From Lentimicrobium sp. (GTDB lineage Bacteria > Bacteroidota > Bacteroidia > Flavobacteriales > Flavobacteriaceae), in assembly GCA_022758945.1 (NCBI GenBank), contig JAEMQE010000045.1, positions 1 through 6,668 on the forward strand: a stretch of 6,668 bases of DNA, given 5' to 3'. A model generated the notes under the pieces. It made no database searches. It was not told where the DNA came from and saw nothing but the letters and a program-made list of their open reading frames with translations. Numbering within the stretch: position 1 is the first letter of the stretch; the number at the start of each line of letters is the position of its first letter. The translations under genes and the position numbers were made by a program. Below, piece by piece: positions 1 through 6,668 of this stretch.

Positions 1-51
1 AAGTATTTTTATGCCTTTAATCTCGTTAATTTAAATGACTATTTAGTATGA
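1..51 (+). CDS. C-terminal tail of an upstream gene (partial, product unknown)
   Basis: Frame 1 is open from the left edge and ends at TGA 49-51, giving the 16-residue tail KYFYAFNLVNLNDYLV. The TGA overlaps the kinase ATG at 48 in an ATGA arrangement, the same junction seen between the kinase and the aldolase at 998-1001. That shared arrangement is the main reason to believe this is the end of a real gene. The tail is too short to assign a family. By position in the operon it could be a sugar isomerase, epimerase or hydrolase, but that is only a guess. The 5' part lies outside the window. Confidence 0.55.
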   Translation, partial: KYFYAFNLVNLNDYLV

Positions 52-1001
52 AAAAGTATGATGTAGTAGCTATTGGCGAATTAAATGTAGATTTAATTTT
101 AAATGGCATAAAAGGAAGTGTTGAAATAGGCAAAGAGATATTTGCAAATGATATGTTGTTGACTCTGGGTAGTTCAACAGCAATTTTTGCAGCCAATGTT
201 TCTTCTTTGGGTTCCAAAACTGCTTTTGTTGGTATGATTGGCAAAGATAGTTTTGGTCAATTGGTAAAAGATAGCCTCGTGAGCAAAGGTGTGAGTACCG
301 ATTTTATTATCGAAACAGAGAAATATGCCACCGGAGTTACTGTGGGAATGAGCTATGGTGAAGAAAGAGCCATGGTTACGTATCAGGGGCCAATGGATGT
401 TATGACTTTTGATGATATCGACAAGTCGGTTTTTGAACAAACCAAGCACATTCATATTTCGTCCGTGTTTTTTCAAGCCGGATTAAAGCATGATTTGGTA
501 AAAATACTCAAATATGCCACCGAAAAAGGGATAACTACTTCGCTCGATGTGCAATGGGATCCAAGTGAAAAATGGGATTTTGATTACAACGCAATTCTGC
601 CCTATGTAACCGTTTTTATGCCAAACGAAACTGAAATAACACTTTTAACGCATTCCGAAAGTTTGGATGAAGCCATTGAAAAAGTAAAGCCCTTAATTAA
701 TATTTGTGTCATAAAACAAGGAAATAAAGGCTCTATTCTTTTACAAAAAGGCAGCGAATCAGTGTTTTTAACCTCATTTTTGAATACCCAAGTGGTTGAT
801 GCAATTGGAGCTGGAGACAGTTTCAATTCTGGCTTTATTTATCAATTTGTAAAAGGAGGAAGTCCCAAAGAATGTCAAAGATTTGGGAATTTAATGGGAG
901 CTATTAATACCACTTCTGCCGGAGGAACGGGTGCTTTTGCGTCCAAAGAAGCAGTTGTTCAATTAGCACAAGAAAAATTTAGTCAAACAATAACATTATG
1001 A
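48..1001 (+). CDS. PfkB-family (ribokinase-like) carbohydrate kinase
   Basis: This 317-residue protein is a typical full-length member of the PfkB/ribokinase family, cytoplasmic ATP-dependent kinases that phosphorylate a sugar hydroxyl. Visible landmarks are the N-terminal strand VVAIGELNVD (residues 6-15, with Asp15 at the usual sugar-binding position), LGSSTAIFAANVSSLG (40-55) where the family normally has its GG-type substrate motif, PNETE (192-196, the Mg-related NxxE motif), KQGNKG (223-228, ATP side) and the signature DAIGAGDSFNSGF (251-263) with catalytic base Asp257 and the GAGD anion hole. The start at 48 is supported by the ATGA overlap with the preceding frame and by a correct N-terminus. 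Its stop overlaps the aldolase start, so the two are probably translationally coupled. Kinase-aldolase pairs such as IolC/IolJ, or the SLA kinase and aldolase of sulfoglycolysis, are the known precedent. The exact sugar cannot be read from the sequence. The family call is very secure. Confidence 0.93.
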   Translation: MKKYDVVAIGELNVDLILNGIKGSVEIGKEIFANDMLLTLGSSTAIFAANVSSLGSKTAFVGMIGKDSFGQLVKDSLVSKGVSTDFIIETEKYATGVTVGMSYGEERAMVTYQGPMDVMTFDDIDKSVFEQTKHIHISSVFFQAGLKHDLVKILKYATEKGITTSLDVQWDPSEKWDFDYNAILPYVTVFMPNETEITLLTHSESLDEAIEKVKPLINICVIKQGNKGSILLQKGSESVFLTSFLNTQVVDAIGAGDSFNSGFIYQFVKGGSPKECQRFGNLMGAINTTSAGGTGAFASKEAVVQLAQEKFSQTITL

Positions 1002-1819
1002 CGTTACAAGAAAAACTTCAACAGTGCAGGAACGACAAAACAGCGTTGTTAGCAACAAACTTTTATAATTTCGAAACACTTCAGGCTGTTTTGTTAGCTG
1101 CATCGGCAGAGAACTCACCAGTTTTGCTTCAACTCACCAAATCGTCGATTGATTATATGGGTTTGAAAATGGCTGTTGCAATGGCTCGTCAAGGTTTGGC
1201 TGATTATAATCTAACAGGTTGGGTGCATTTAGATCATGGAAATTCAGTAGAATTAGTTCAAAGTTGTTTGGATGCAGGATTCGACTCGGTCATGATTGAT
1301 GCCAGTGAAAAATCGTTAGAAGAAAATATCGAAACTACTTCGAAAGTGGTAGAAATGGCGAAAAAATATGGTGCTAATGTTGAAGCTGAATTGGGTTTCA
1401 TTGCTAAATTAGGCCAGAGTCAAGACGGGGCTTATACTACAGTTGAAGAAGCTACCAAATTTGTATCGGAAACAGGAATTGACGCTTTGGCAATAGCAAT
1501 TGGATCAGCTCATGGTTTTTACAAATCTGCTCCACATTTGAATATAGATCGTTTAAAAGAGATTCATGAAGCGATACCAACCGTTTTGGTTTTGCATGGA
1601 AGTTCGGGTATTCCTCATGACATGGTACAAGCAGCCATTCGTAATGGAATTTCAAAGGTGAACTTGGCAACCGAGATTAAGGATAATTTTATGCGTTCAC
1701 TCAAAGAAATACTCTTGAATTCGAATGAAATTGATTTACGAAAAGTATTTCCACAAGCAACGCTAAAAGTGAAAAATCTATTGATTGAAAAATATAAAAT
1801 GGTGAATTTCACAAATTAA
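998..1819 (+). CDS. Class II (zinc-dependent) ketose-phosphate aldolase, FbaA/GatY/IolJ-like
   Basis: This 273-residue protein, slightly shorter than the roughly 285 residues of GatY/KbaY and Bacillus FbaA, belongs to the class II fructose/tagatose-bisphosphate aldolase family, which reversibly splits ketose phosphates into DHAP and an aldehyde. The metal site is complete: HLDHG (77-81) with catalytic Asp79 and zinc ligand His80, VEAELG (128-133) with Glu131, AIGSAHG (167-173) with His172, and VLHGSSG (198-204) with His200. The DHAP-phosphate region KVNLATE (220-226) is also present. Two conserved places are unusual. The loop after ELG reads FIAKLGQSQDG instead of the normal GGxED form. Near the C-terminus FPQATLK (251-257) stands where relatives have the PGRDA-type arginine motif. 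The substrate may therefore differ from a classic bisphosphate. Translation is probably coupled to the kinase by the ATGA at 998-1001. The family is certain and the substrate is not. Confidence 0.92.
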   Translation: MTLQEKLQQCRNDKTALLATNFYNFETLQAVLLAASAENSPVLLQLTKSSIDYMGLKMAVAMARQGLADYNLTGWVHLDHGNSVELVQSCLDAGFDSVMIDASEKSLEENIETTSKVVEMAKKYGANVEAELGFIAKLGQSQDGAYTTVEEATKFVSETGIDALAIAIGSAHGFYKSAPHLNIDRLKEIHEAIPTVLVLHGSSGIPHDMVQAAIRNGISKVNLATEIKDNFMRSLKEILLNSNEIDLRKVFPQATLKVKNLLIEKYKMVNFTN

Positions 1820-1852
1820 ATTTTTTCGAATTTGAAAATAAATTTTTCGAAT
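1818..1852. repeat. Short direct repeat around TTCGAA in the aldolase-symporter gap
   Basis: AAATTTTTTCGAAT (1818-1831) recurs as AAATTTTTCGAAT (1840-1852), differing by one T. Each copy holds the 6-bp palindrome TTCGAA (1825-1830 and 1846-1851), 21 bp apart, about two helical turns. The second copy runs into another palindrome, AATCGATT (1850-1857). Paired sites on one DNA face could bind a regulator, but AT-rich gaps produce such repeats by chance and no regulator gene is in the window. Confidence 0.4.
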
Positions 1853-1894
1853 CGATTTTTTAGATTTATATGAATTATAAAAAATACAAATTGA
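1820..1894 (+). promoter_or_regulatory. 75-bp AT-rich gap before the symporter; possible internal regulatory region
   Basis: This is the only non-coding gap of any size in the window. It contains TTTG at 1831-1834 and TAGATTTA at 1861-1868, one mismatch from the Bacteroidota -7 consensus TAnnTTTG. The 26-bp separation is longer than the usual spacing of about 19-21, so a promoter is only weakly supported. Short GAAAA/TTTTC complementary pairs could fold, but the stems are about 5 bp, AT-rich and unconvincing as a terminator. The symporter start at 1895 is preceded by an A-rich stretch without a clear Shine-Dalgarno, as is common in Bacteroidota. Read-through from the aldolase gene is likely. 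Confidence 0.25.
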
Positions 1895-3568
1895 ATGACA
1901 ACTACTGATTTTTGGGTTATTGGTGCTTTTACAGTATTAGTTTTGGTTATCGGAGTTTCCTTTTCCAAAACTTCGGGCAAGGATATCAAATCATTCTTTG
2001 CTGCTGGCGGCGAGGTGCCCTGGTGGATTAATTCTCTATCATTATTCATGGGATTTCATTCTGCAGCAACCTTTGTAGTTTGGGGATCAATAGCCTATTC
2101 TTCGGGTTGGGTGGCTATTACAATTCAATGGACCATGGTATTTGCAGGAGTTTTGTTAGCTGTTATTACAGCTCCAAAATGGAACAAAACCAAATCCCTC
2201 ACAGCAGCAGAATATATTACAAACAGGTTAGGTTCAACTGTTCAGAAATCGTATTCCTATTTATATTTGGCAGTTATGGTATTTTCAACCGGTGTTGCTT
2301 TGTATGCTATTGGTGTTATTCTGCAGGGAGTTACAGGATTTACTTTGTATCATAGTATTATATTGCTGGGTATTATTATTGTTTTATACACCACATTAGG
2401 TGGTTTATGGTCAGTTGTAGTAACCGATGTTCTTCAATTTGTTATTTTGATGGCGGTTACTATCATCGTGTTCATTCTGTCATTAAAGAAAATTGGTGGA
2501 TTTGAGAATTTTCTCAACACACCACATCCTGCCGGATTCCTGAATTTAGCTAATCAAGAATACACCTGGCCATTTTTGATTGCCTTTGGTTTTTACAACT
2601 TTTTATTCCTTAGTGGCCAATTTGGCTTTGTACAGCGTTATACCAGTGTGAAAACACCAAAAGACGCCAGCAAAGTGGGTTTTATGTTTGGTGCTTTATA
2701 TGTTATTGTTCCCATTATCTGGATGTTACCACCTATGATTTTCCGATTTACTAATCCGGGATTAATTGGTGCAGAAAATGAAAATGCTTATTTGGAAATG
2801 AGTAAAGCTGTGCTGCCTCAGGGAATGTTGGGATTAATGGTGATTGCTTTAATCATGGCTTCAACAAGTAATTTACAAGGAGTTCTTAATATCTCATCGG
2901 GTGTTATTACAAACGATCTGTATAAACTTATTTTCCCAACATCAAGTGAGAAAAAATTATTGTTGGTGGCAAAATTTGCAAATATTTTTTTTGGAATTGT
3001 AATGACTGCTCTAGCATTATTAATTCCTCAGATGGGAGGAGTAACCAAAGTAGTAATTTCAATTGGAGCATTAACAGGCGGACCCATGTTTATACCCATT
3101 TTATGGTCATTATTTTCCAAGAGGCAAAATGGAAAAAGTGCAATTACAGTCACAACACTCTCATTGATATCATTATTTTTCTTGAAATTCATTCTTCCAA
3201 TGATTACAAATTTCAAACTGGAAACTGGTCCGGAAATGGTATGGGGAGTTATTATACCAACTTTATTAATTGTCATTTCCGAAATCTGGCTAAGGATAAA
3301 AAATTACGACAATAAAGAATACAACGATTATATGTTATATCAAAAAAATAAAATTGTTGAAACAAATGATTATACTATTGAAGCTGATCAGGAAAACAAA
3401 CTGGGTATAAGAAAGATTGGTATTGGAATTGGAGTAACAGGACTTATTATTCTGACTATCGGAATTTTAGCTGTTAAAAATCAACTGTATGGTATTGTTT
3501 CCGGATCTTTCCTGATACTAATAGGTTCGGTAATTTTTTATTATTCTTACCAAAAAAATAAGAAGTGA
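1895..3568 (+). CDS. Sodium:solute symporter (SSS family), probable sugar transporter
   Basis: This 557-residue, strongly hydrophobic protein is an inner-membrane transporter of the SSS family, which couples substrate entry to the sodium gradient. About 13 membrane segments can be counted in the core, starting at residues 6-24. Family landmarks are the FFAAGGEVPWW loop after the first segment, the WINSLSLFMGFHSAATFVVWG segment, a TAAEYITNRLG loop, TTLGGLWSVVVTDVLQ, and the segment with MASTSNLQGVLNISSG followed by TNDLYK, matching the SSS helix that carries part of the sodium site. After a polar stretch from about residue 470 to 503, two more membrane segments follow (about 506-527 and 532-552), a C-terminal extension also seen in some SGLT-like members. 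The start is chosen from the immediate onset of the first membrane segment. Its stop overlaps the oxidoreductase start. Many Bacteroidota sugar operons use SSS transporters, so a sugar or polyol is the likely cargo, but the solute is not readable. Confidence 0.92.
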   Translation: MTTTDFWVIGAFTVLVLVIGVSFSKTSGKDIKSFFAAGGEVPWWINSLSLFMGFHSAATFVVWGSIAYSSGWVAITIQWTMVFAGVLLAVITAPKWNKTKSLTAAEYITNRLGSTVQKSYSYLYLAVMVFSTGVALYAIGVILQGVTGFTLYHSIILLGIIIVLYTTLGGLWSVVVTDVLQFVILMAVTIIVFILSLKKIGGFENFLNTPHPAGFLNLANQEYTWPFLIAFGFYNFLFLSGQFGFVQRYTSVKTPKDASKVGFMFGALYVIVPIIWMLPPMIFRFTNPGLIGAENENAYLEMSKAVLPQGMLGLMVIALIMASTSNLQGVLNISSGVITNDLYKLIFPTSSEKKLLLVAKFANIFFGIVMTALALLIPQMGGVTKVVISIGALTGGPMFIPILWSLFSKRQNGKSAITVTTLSLISLFFLKFILPMITNFKLETGPEMVWGVIIPTLLIVISEIWLRIKNYDNKEYNDYMLYQKNKIVETNDYTIEADQENKLGIRKIGIGIGVTGLIILTIGILAVKNQLYGIVSGSFLILIGSVIFYYSYQKNKK

Positions 3569-5847
3569 TGATTCATAGTTTAGATAACAATAAAAGAGAA
3601 AATAAACAGGAAATTTTAAACACTGAATTTGTTGTAGTAGGTGGCGGACTTGCAGGAGTTTGCGCTGCTGTTGTTGCTGCTCGTAAAGGCACAAAAGTAA
3701 TTTTGATACAAGACCGCCCCGTTTTAGGTGGAAATGCCTCTAGTGAAGTTCGTATGTGGATAATGGGCGCTACATCGCATGGTGGAAATAACAATCGCTG
3801 GTCGCGCGAAAGCGGATTATTCAACGAAATTTTGCTCGATAATTTGTATCGAAATAAAGAAGGAAACTCTATTGTGTTTGATACTATTCTGCTTGAAAAA
3901 GTGCTTGAAGAGCCAAATATTACTTTGCTGCTCAACACGATGGTTTTTGGAGTAGAAAAAAGTAATGATGAAACTATCTCTACTGTAATTGCATTTAATG
4001 CTCAGAATTCTACCGAATATAATATCTTTGGAAAATTATTTTGCGATGCCTCGGGCGATGGAATTTTGGGCTATCAGGCAGGTGCACACTTCCGAATGGG
4101 AGCTGAATCAAAAGAGGAATTTGGCGAATTATTTACACCCACCGAAGAATATGGTGGTTTGCTGGGACATACCATTTATTTTTTCAGCAAAGATGTTGGA
4201 AAACCTATAAAATATGTGGCTCCAAGTTTTGCTTTGAAAGATATTCCTACTAAAATTCCACGTTTTGGGAATATAAGCACAAACGAACAAGGAAATCATT
4301 TTTGGTGGTTTGAGTATGGTGGACGCATGGACACTATCCATCAAACAGAAGAGATAAAAATGGAGCTTTGGAGCATCGTTTACGGTGTTTGGGATTATAT
4401 TAAAAACTCAGGGAATTTTCCAGAAGCAGAAAATATGACTTTGGAATGGGTGGGCACAATTCCCGGAAAACGTGAAAGTCGTAGGTTCGATGGTCATTAT
4501 ATGCTTACCCAGCAAGATATTGTAGAACAACGCGAATTTTACGACGCAGTCTCTTATGGTGGCTGGGCAATTGACCTGCATCCTGCCGAGGGTGTGTATT
4601 CGGCAAAAGACGGTTGCAATCAATTCCATTCAAAAGGCATTTATGACATACCTTACCGAGTTTTTGTTAGTAAAAACATCAAAAATCTATTTGTTGCAGG
4701 TCGCTTAATTTCTGCTTCACATGTAGCTTTTGGAAGTACCCGCGTAATGGCTACAACTGCACACGGCGGTCAAGTAGTTGGAATGGCTGGGGCTCTTTGT
4801 CTGCAAAACGGTATGTTACCTGCAGATTATATCGATACTGAAAAAATAAAAGAACTTCAACAAGAGTTAAATCTGATTGGACAAAGCATTCAAAATGTTC
4901 CACTTTCAAGCAAAGGAAACTTGGCCGCTGAAGCAAAGATTCAAAGTTCAAGTAGTTTAGAACTTAAACAAATAGCTTTTGACGGTACTTGGACACCACT
5001 TGTATATTCTTCAGCACAAATTTTACCACTAAAAGCAAACGTTAAATATAGTTTTGAGATAGAAGTTGACGTGGCGCGAGATTCAAAACTTGAGGTGGAA
5101 TTGCAAGGCAGCATGAAGGTTCAAAACTATACACCAGACTTAATGATTGAAAGTAAATTAATTGATTTAAAGCCTGGTATTCAGAAGGTAAAAATAGATT
5201 TTTCAGAGAGTTTAACTGCCGATCAATATGCTTTTGTTATTTTTAGAGAAAATAAAGACATTCAAATACGTTGCAGTGAACAAAGAATGACTGGAATTGT
5301 AACAGCTTATAATAAAATAAATAAAGCTGTTAATAATTACGGAAAGCAAACACCACCAGAAAATAGCGGATTTGACAGTTTTGAATTTTGGACACCAGAA
5401 CGTCGTCCAAAAGGACATAATATTGCTATGAATATAAGTCCATCTTTGAATGATTTTGCAGTCGAAAATATCATCAATGGAATTATACGACCATATATTC
5501 GACCCAATGCATGGGTTGCCGATTTAAAAGACCTTCAGCCTACATTGAAGTTAAATTGGAATGAAAAAAAGAGCATAAATTCCATTCAATTATTTTTAGA
5601 TTGCGACTATGATCATCCGATGGAAAATGTAAATTGGGATCATCCTGAATATGTTATTCCGTTTGTATTGAGGAATTATAAGATTATGGATGACAACGGA
5701 AATACAATCGCTGAAACAAATGCTAATTACCAAGCTATCAACACTATAAAATTTGATGTACCTTTGAACACCAAAGAATTAAGTATTGTTTGTGAACATC
5801 CATCAGATATTGTACCTGCATCCATCTTCCAAATTATTGTATCGTAA
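3568..5847 (+). CDS. FAD-dependent oxidoreductase (FAD_oxidored type) with C-terminal beta-sandwich-like domains
   Basis: This 759-residue flavoenzyme starts with a Rossmann dinucleotide fold: VVVGGGLAGVCAA (22-34, GGGLAG at 25-30), then QDRPVLGGNASSE (48-60). Further FAD_oxidored family landmarks are GGNNNRWSRE (72-81), CDASGDG (159-165), PGKRESRR (299-306), DLHPAEGVY (336-344) and the second FAD-contact block LFVAGRLISASHVAFGSTR (374-392) followed by TTAHGGQVVG. The catalytic part ends near 440. A beta-rich region (about 452-560) and a terminal segment starting near VENIINGIIRPY (632-643) follow. The last part, with its W-x-L-x-W-like and D-hydrophobic-D patterns, resembles a discoidin (F5/8 C)-like fold; that is an inference by eye. 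No signal peptide is visible, so it should act in the cytoplasm, probably oxidising a sugar or derivative. I know no established substrate. ATG 3568 is preferred because AAGAAG lies just upstream; GTG at 3565 would add one residue and cannot be excluded. Confidence 0.88.
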   Translation: MIHSLDNNKRENKQEILNTEFVVVGGGLAGVCAAVVAARKGTKVILIQDRPVLGGNASSEVRMWIMGATSHGGNNNRWSRESGLFNEILLDNLYRNKEGNSIVFDTILLEKVLEEPNITLLLNTMVFGVEKSNDETISTVIAFNAQNSTEYNIFGKLFCDASGDGILGYQAGAHFRMGAESKEEFGELFTPTEEYGGLLGHTIYFFSKDVGKPIKYVAPSFALKDIPTKIPRFGNISTNEQGNHFWWFEYGGRMDTIHQTEEIKMELWSIVYGVWDYIKNSGNFPEAENMTLEWVGTIPGKRESRRFDGHYMLTQQDIVEQREFYDAVSYGGWAIDLHPAEGVYSAKDGCNQFHSKGIYDIPYRVFVSKNIKNLFVAGRLISASHVAFGSTRVMATTAHGGQVVGMAGALCLQNGMLPADYIDTEKIKELQQELNLIGQSIQNVPLSSKGNLAAEAKIQSSSSLELKQIAFDGTWTPLVYSSAQILPLKANVKYSFEIEVDVARDSKLEVELQGSMKVQNYTPDLMIESKLIDLKPGIQKVKIDFSESLTADQYAFVIFRENKDIQIRCSEQRMTGIVTAYNKINKAVNNYGKQTPPENSGFDSFEFWTPERRPKGHNIAMNISPSLNDFAVENIINGIIRPYIRPNAWVADLKDLQPTLKLNWNEKKSINSIQLFLDCDYDHPMENVNWDHPEYVIPFVLRNYKIMDDNGNTIAETNANYQAINTIKFDVPLNTKELSIVCEHPSDIVPASIFQIIVS

Positions 5848-5855
5848 CTTTTTTT

Positions 5856-6668
5856 ATGAGAAAAATATTCATCTTCGCACTTGTAATTTTGTTAGGTTTT
5901 ACTGCTTCTGCAGTCAATTTACAACCAACAATAGAGAATGCTACATACAGAATCAGCATTCCTATTGATTTTGGAGTTAATCCTCGTTTCGTGGTTACCC
6001 AAAAAGCTACAAATATTAGTCGTGAAGTGCGTCCTGAAGTTAGGGTTGCTTTTTCGGGTTCCGAACCTAAAATCAAAGCCACCACTGTGGATAAATACGA
6101 TGGAATTATCGCATGGAGTACCAAAAAAGGTGACGTAACAGATATTTTTAAATTGGAAGGCGAAAATTTATTAGCAAAAAGCTATACGCAAGTTGGTAAT
6201 AAATTGATTTTCAATTTTGGAAAAGGAAAGTACGCACAGGTAAAGCTTGAGGTTGAATTAGCTCAAAATGAAAATGAATCGCCTTCATTTATTATGGGAA
6301 TGATTCCATTAAAAAATGGTTATTTTTCACTTGGTTTTGTTGGAATTTCAGAAACAAATCCTGAGAAAATTGACTTTTTGTATCAACCATTAGCTTGGTC
6401 GTGGAGACGTTTCCCATCACAAAGTTGTATGACAGAAGAGGCTTTTTGTACAACGGCAGCAACCTTCATAAATTTGAATAATTATACAGAAGGTATAGCT
6501 CCCGCACCCGAAATGATACCATACAGATATGCTTTGGCTGAAAACTGGAGCAATAAAAACGGTAATAAGATTGGTGAAGGTTTTGCTTACACACAAAGAA
6601 AAGGAAATAGTTTATTTGGATTAGGACTTCGTAATTCGAGAGGAAAAGCACAGCCTACTGTCTTTGCA
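5856..6668 (+). CDS. Exported protein of unknown function (partial, N-terminal 271 codons)
   Basis: An uninterrupted frame runs from ATG 5856 to the right edge without a stop, so the gene is cut by the window. The first residues, MRKIFIFALVILLGFTASA, form a clear Sec signal peptide: a basic start, a hydrophobic core and an ASA cleavage motif after residue 19. There is no lipobox cysteine, so a soluble periplasmic or secreted protein is expected rather than a lipoprotein. The mature part is rich in alternating polar and hydrophobic residues and looks like beta structure. It contains an aromatic patch, YQPLAWSWRRFP, roughly at 175-190, followed by two cysteines, in SQSCM and EAFCT. I do not recognise the family. 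Only 8 bp separate it from the oxidoreductase stop, so it belongs to the same transcription unit. A carbohydrate-binding or carbohydrate-degrading role fits the context but is not shown by any motif. Confidence 0.85.
   Translation, partial: MRKIFIFALVILLGFTASAVNLQPTIENATYRISIPIDFGVNPRFVVTQKATNISREVRPEVRVAFSGSEPKIKATTVDKYDGIIAWSTKKGDVTDIFKLEGENLLAKSYTQVGNKLIFNFGKGKYAQVKLEVELAQNENESPSFIMGMIPLKNGYFSLGFVGISETNPEKIDFLYQPLAWSWRRFPSQSCMTEEAFCTTAATFINLNNYTEGIAPAPEMIPYRYALAENWSNKNGNKIGEGFAYTQRKGNSLFGLGLRNSRGKAQPTVFA

Noticed and set aside
174..476. 100-codon minus-strand frame inside the kinase gene
   Set aside because: It is antisense to a well-supported PfkB kinase, has no motifs, and no other gene in the window uses this strand.
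1821..1860. Possible rho-independent terminator after the aldolase gene
   Set aside because: The only stems are about 5 bp, AT-rich (GAAAA with TTTTC), without a GC-rich core; the T-runs reflect general AT-richness.
1831..1868. Bacteroidota-type promoter before the symporter (TTTG at 1831 with TAGATTTA at 1861)
   Set aside because: The -7-like box has one mismatch and the spacing is 26 bp instead of about 19-21, so it is kept only as a weak possibility within the gap entry.
3573..3938. 121-codon open frame on the minus strand inside the oxidoreductase gene
   Set aside because: It lies wholly opposite the conserved FAD-binding coding sequence, and its translation is low-complexity and Ser/Thr/Pro-rich with no recognisable motif; it is a shadow of the real gene.
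5834..6124. 96-codon minus-strand frame and short plus-strand frames (5786-5968, 5938-6138) near the right end
   Set aside because: They overlap the exported-protein gene starting at 5856, whose signal peptide and unbroken frame to the window edge are much better evidence of coding.
1..6668. Polysaccharide utilisation locus hallmarks (SusC/SusD pair, sensor-regulator, sulfatase)
   Set aside because: None is present in the window; only the exported protein at the right edge could hint at polymer processing, so calling this a PUL would go beyond the evidence.

Overview
The window is an AT-rich stretch (mid-30s percent GC by eye) that reads like a Bacteroidota chromosome. Starts mostly lack a strong Shine-Dalgarno sequence, genes are tightly packed, and all the credible genes lie on the + strand. 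The phylum call is an inference from style and from the protein families. No rRNA, tRNA, mobile element or CRISPR array is visible.

Layout from left to right: (1) the last 16 codons of an upstream gene, ending in an ATGA overlap with the next start; (2) a PfkB-family carbohydrate kinase, 48-1001; (3) a class II, zinc-type ketose-phosphate aldolase, 998-1819, again joined by an ATGA overlap; (4) a 75-bp AT-rich gap with a near-perfect direct repeat; (5) a sodium:solute symporter (SSS family), 1895-3568; (6) a large FAD-dependent oxidoreductase of the FAD_oxidored type with extra C-terminal beta-rich domains, 3568-5847, whose start overlaps the symporter stop (TGATG); (7) after only 8 bp, the start of a gene for an exported protein of unknown function, which runs off the right edge (5856 to beyond 6668).

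The genes look like one operon for taking up and breaking down a sugar or sugar-like molecule. The symporter would import the substrate and the flavoenzyme would oxidise it, or a derivative, in the cytoplasm. The kinase would then phosphorylate a ketose-type intermediate, and the aldolase would cut it to a DHAP-type triose phosphate and a second fragment. The exported protein at the right and the cut-off gene at the left may process a larger substrate or isomerise an intermediate. No gene here identifies the sugar. The aldolase keeps the metal and DHAP-side motifs but departs from the usual class II consensus at two other conserved places, and the oxidoreductase belongs to a family for which I know no established substrate. 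The pathway may therefore be an undescribed one.
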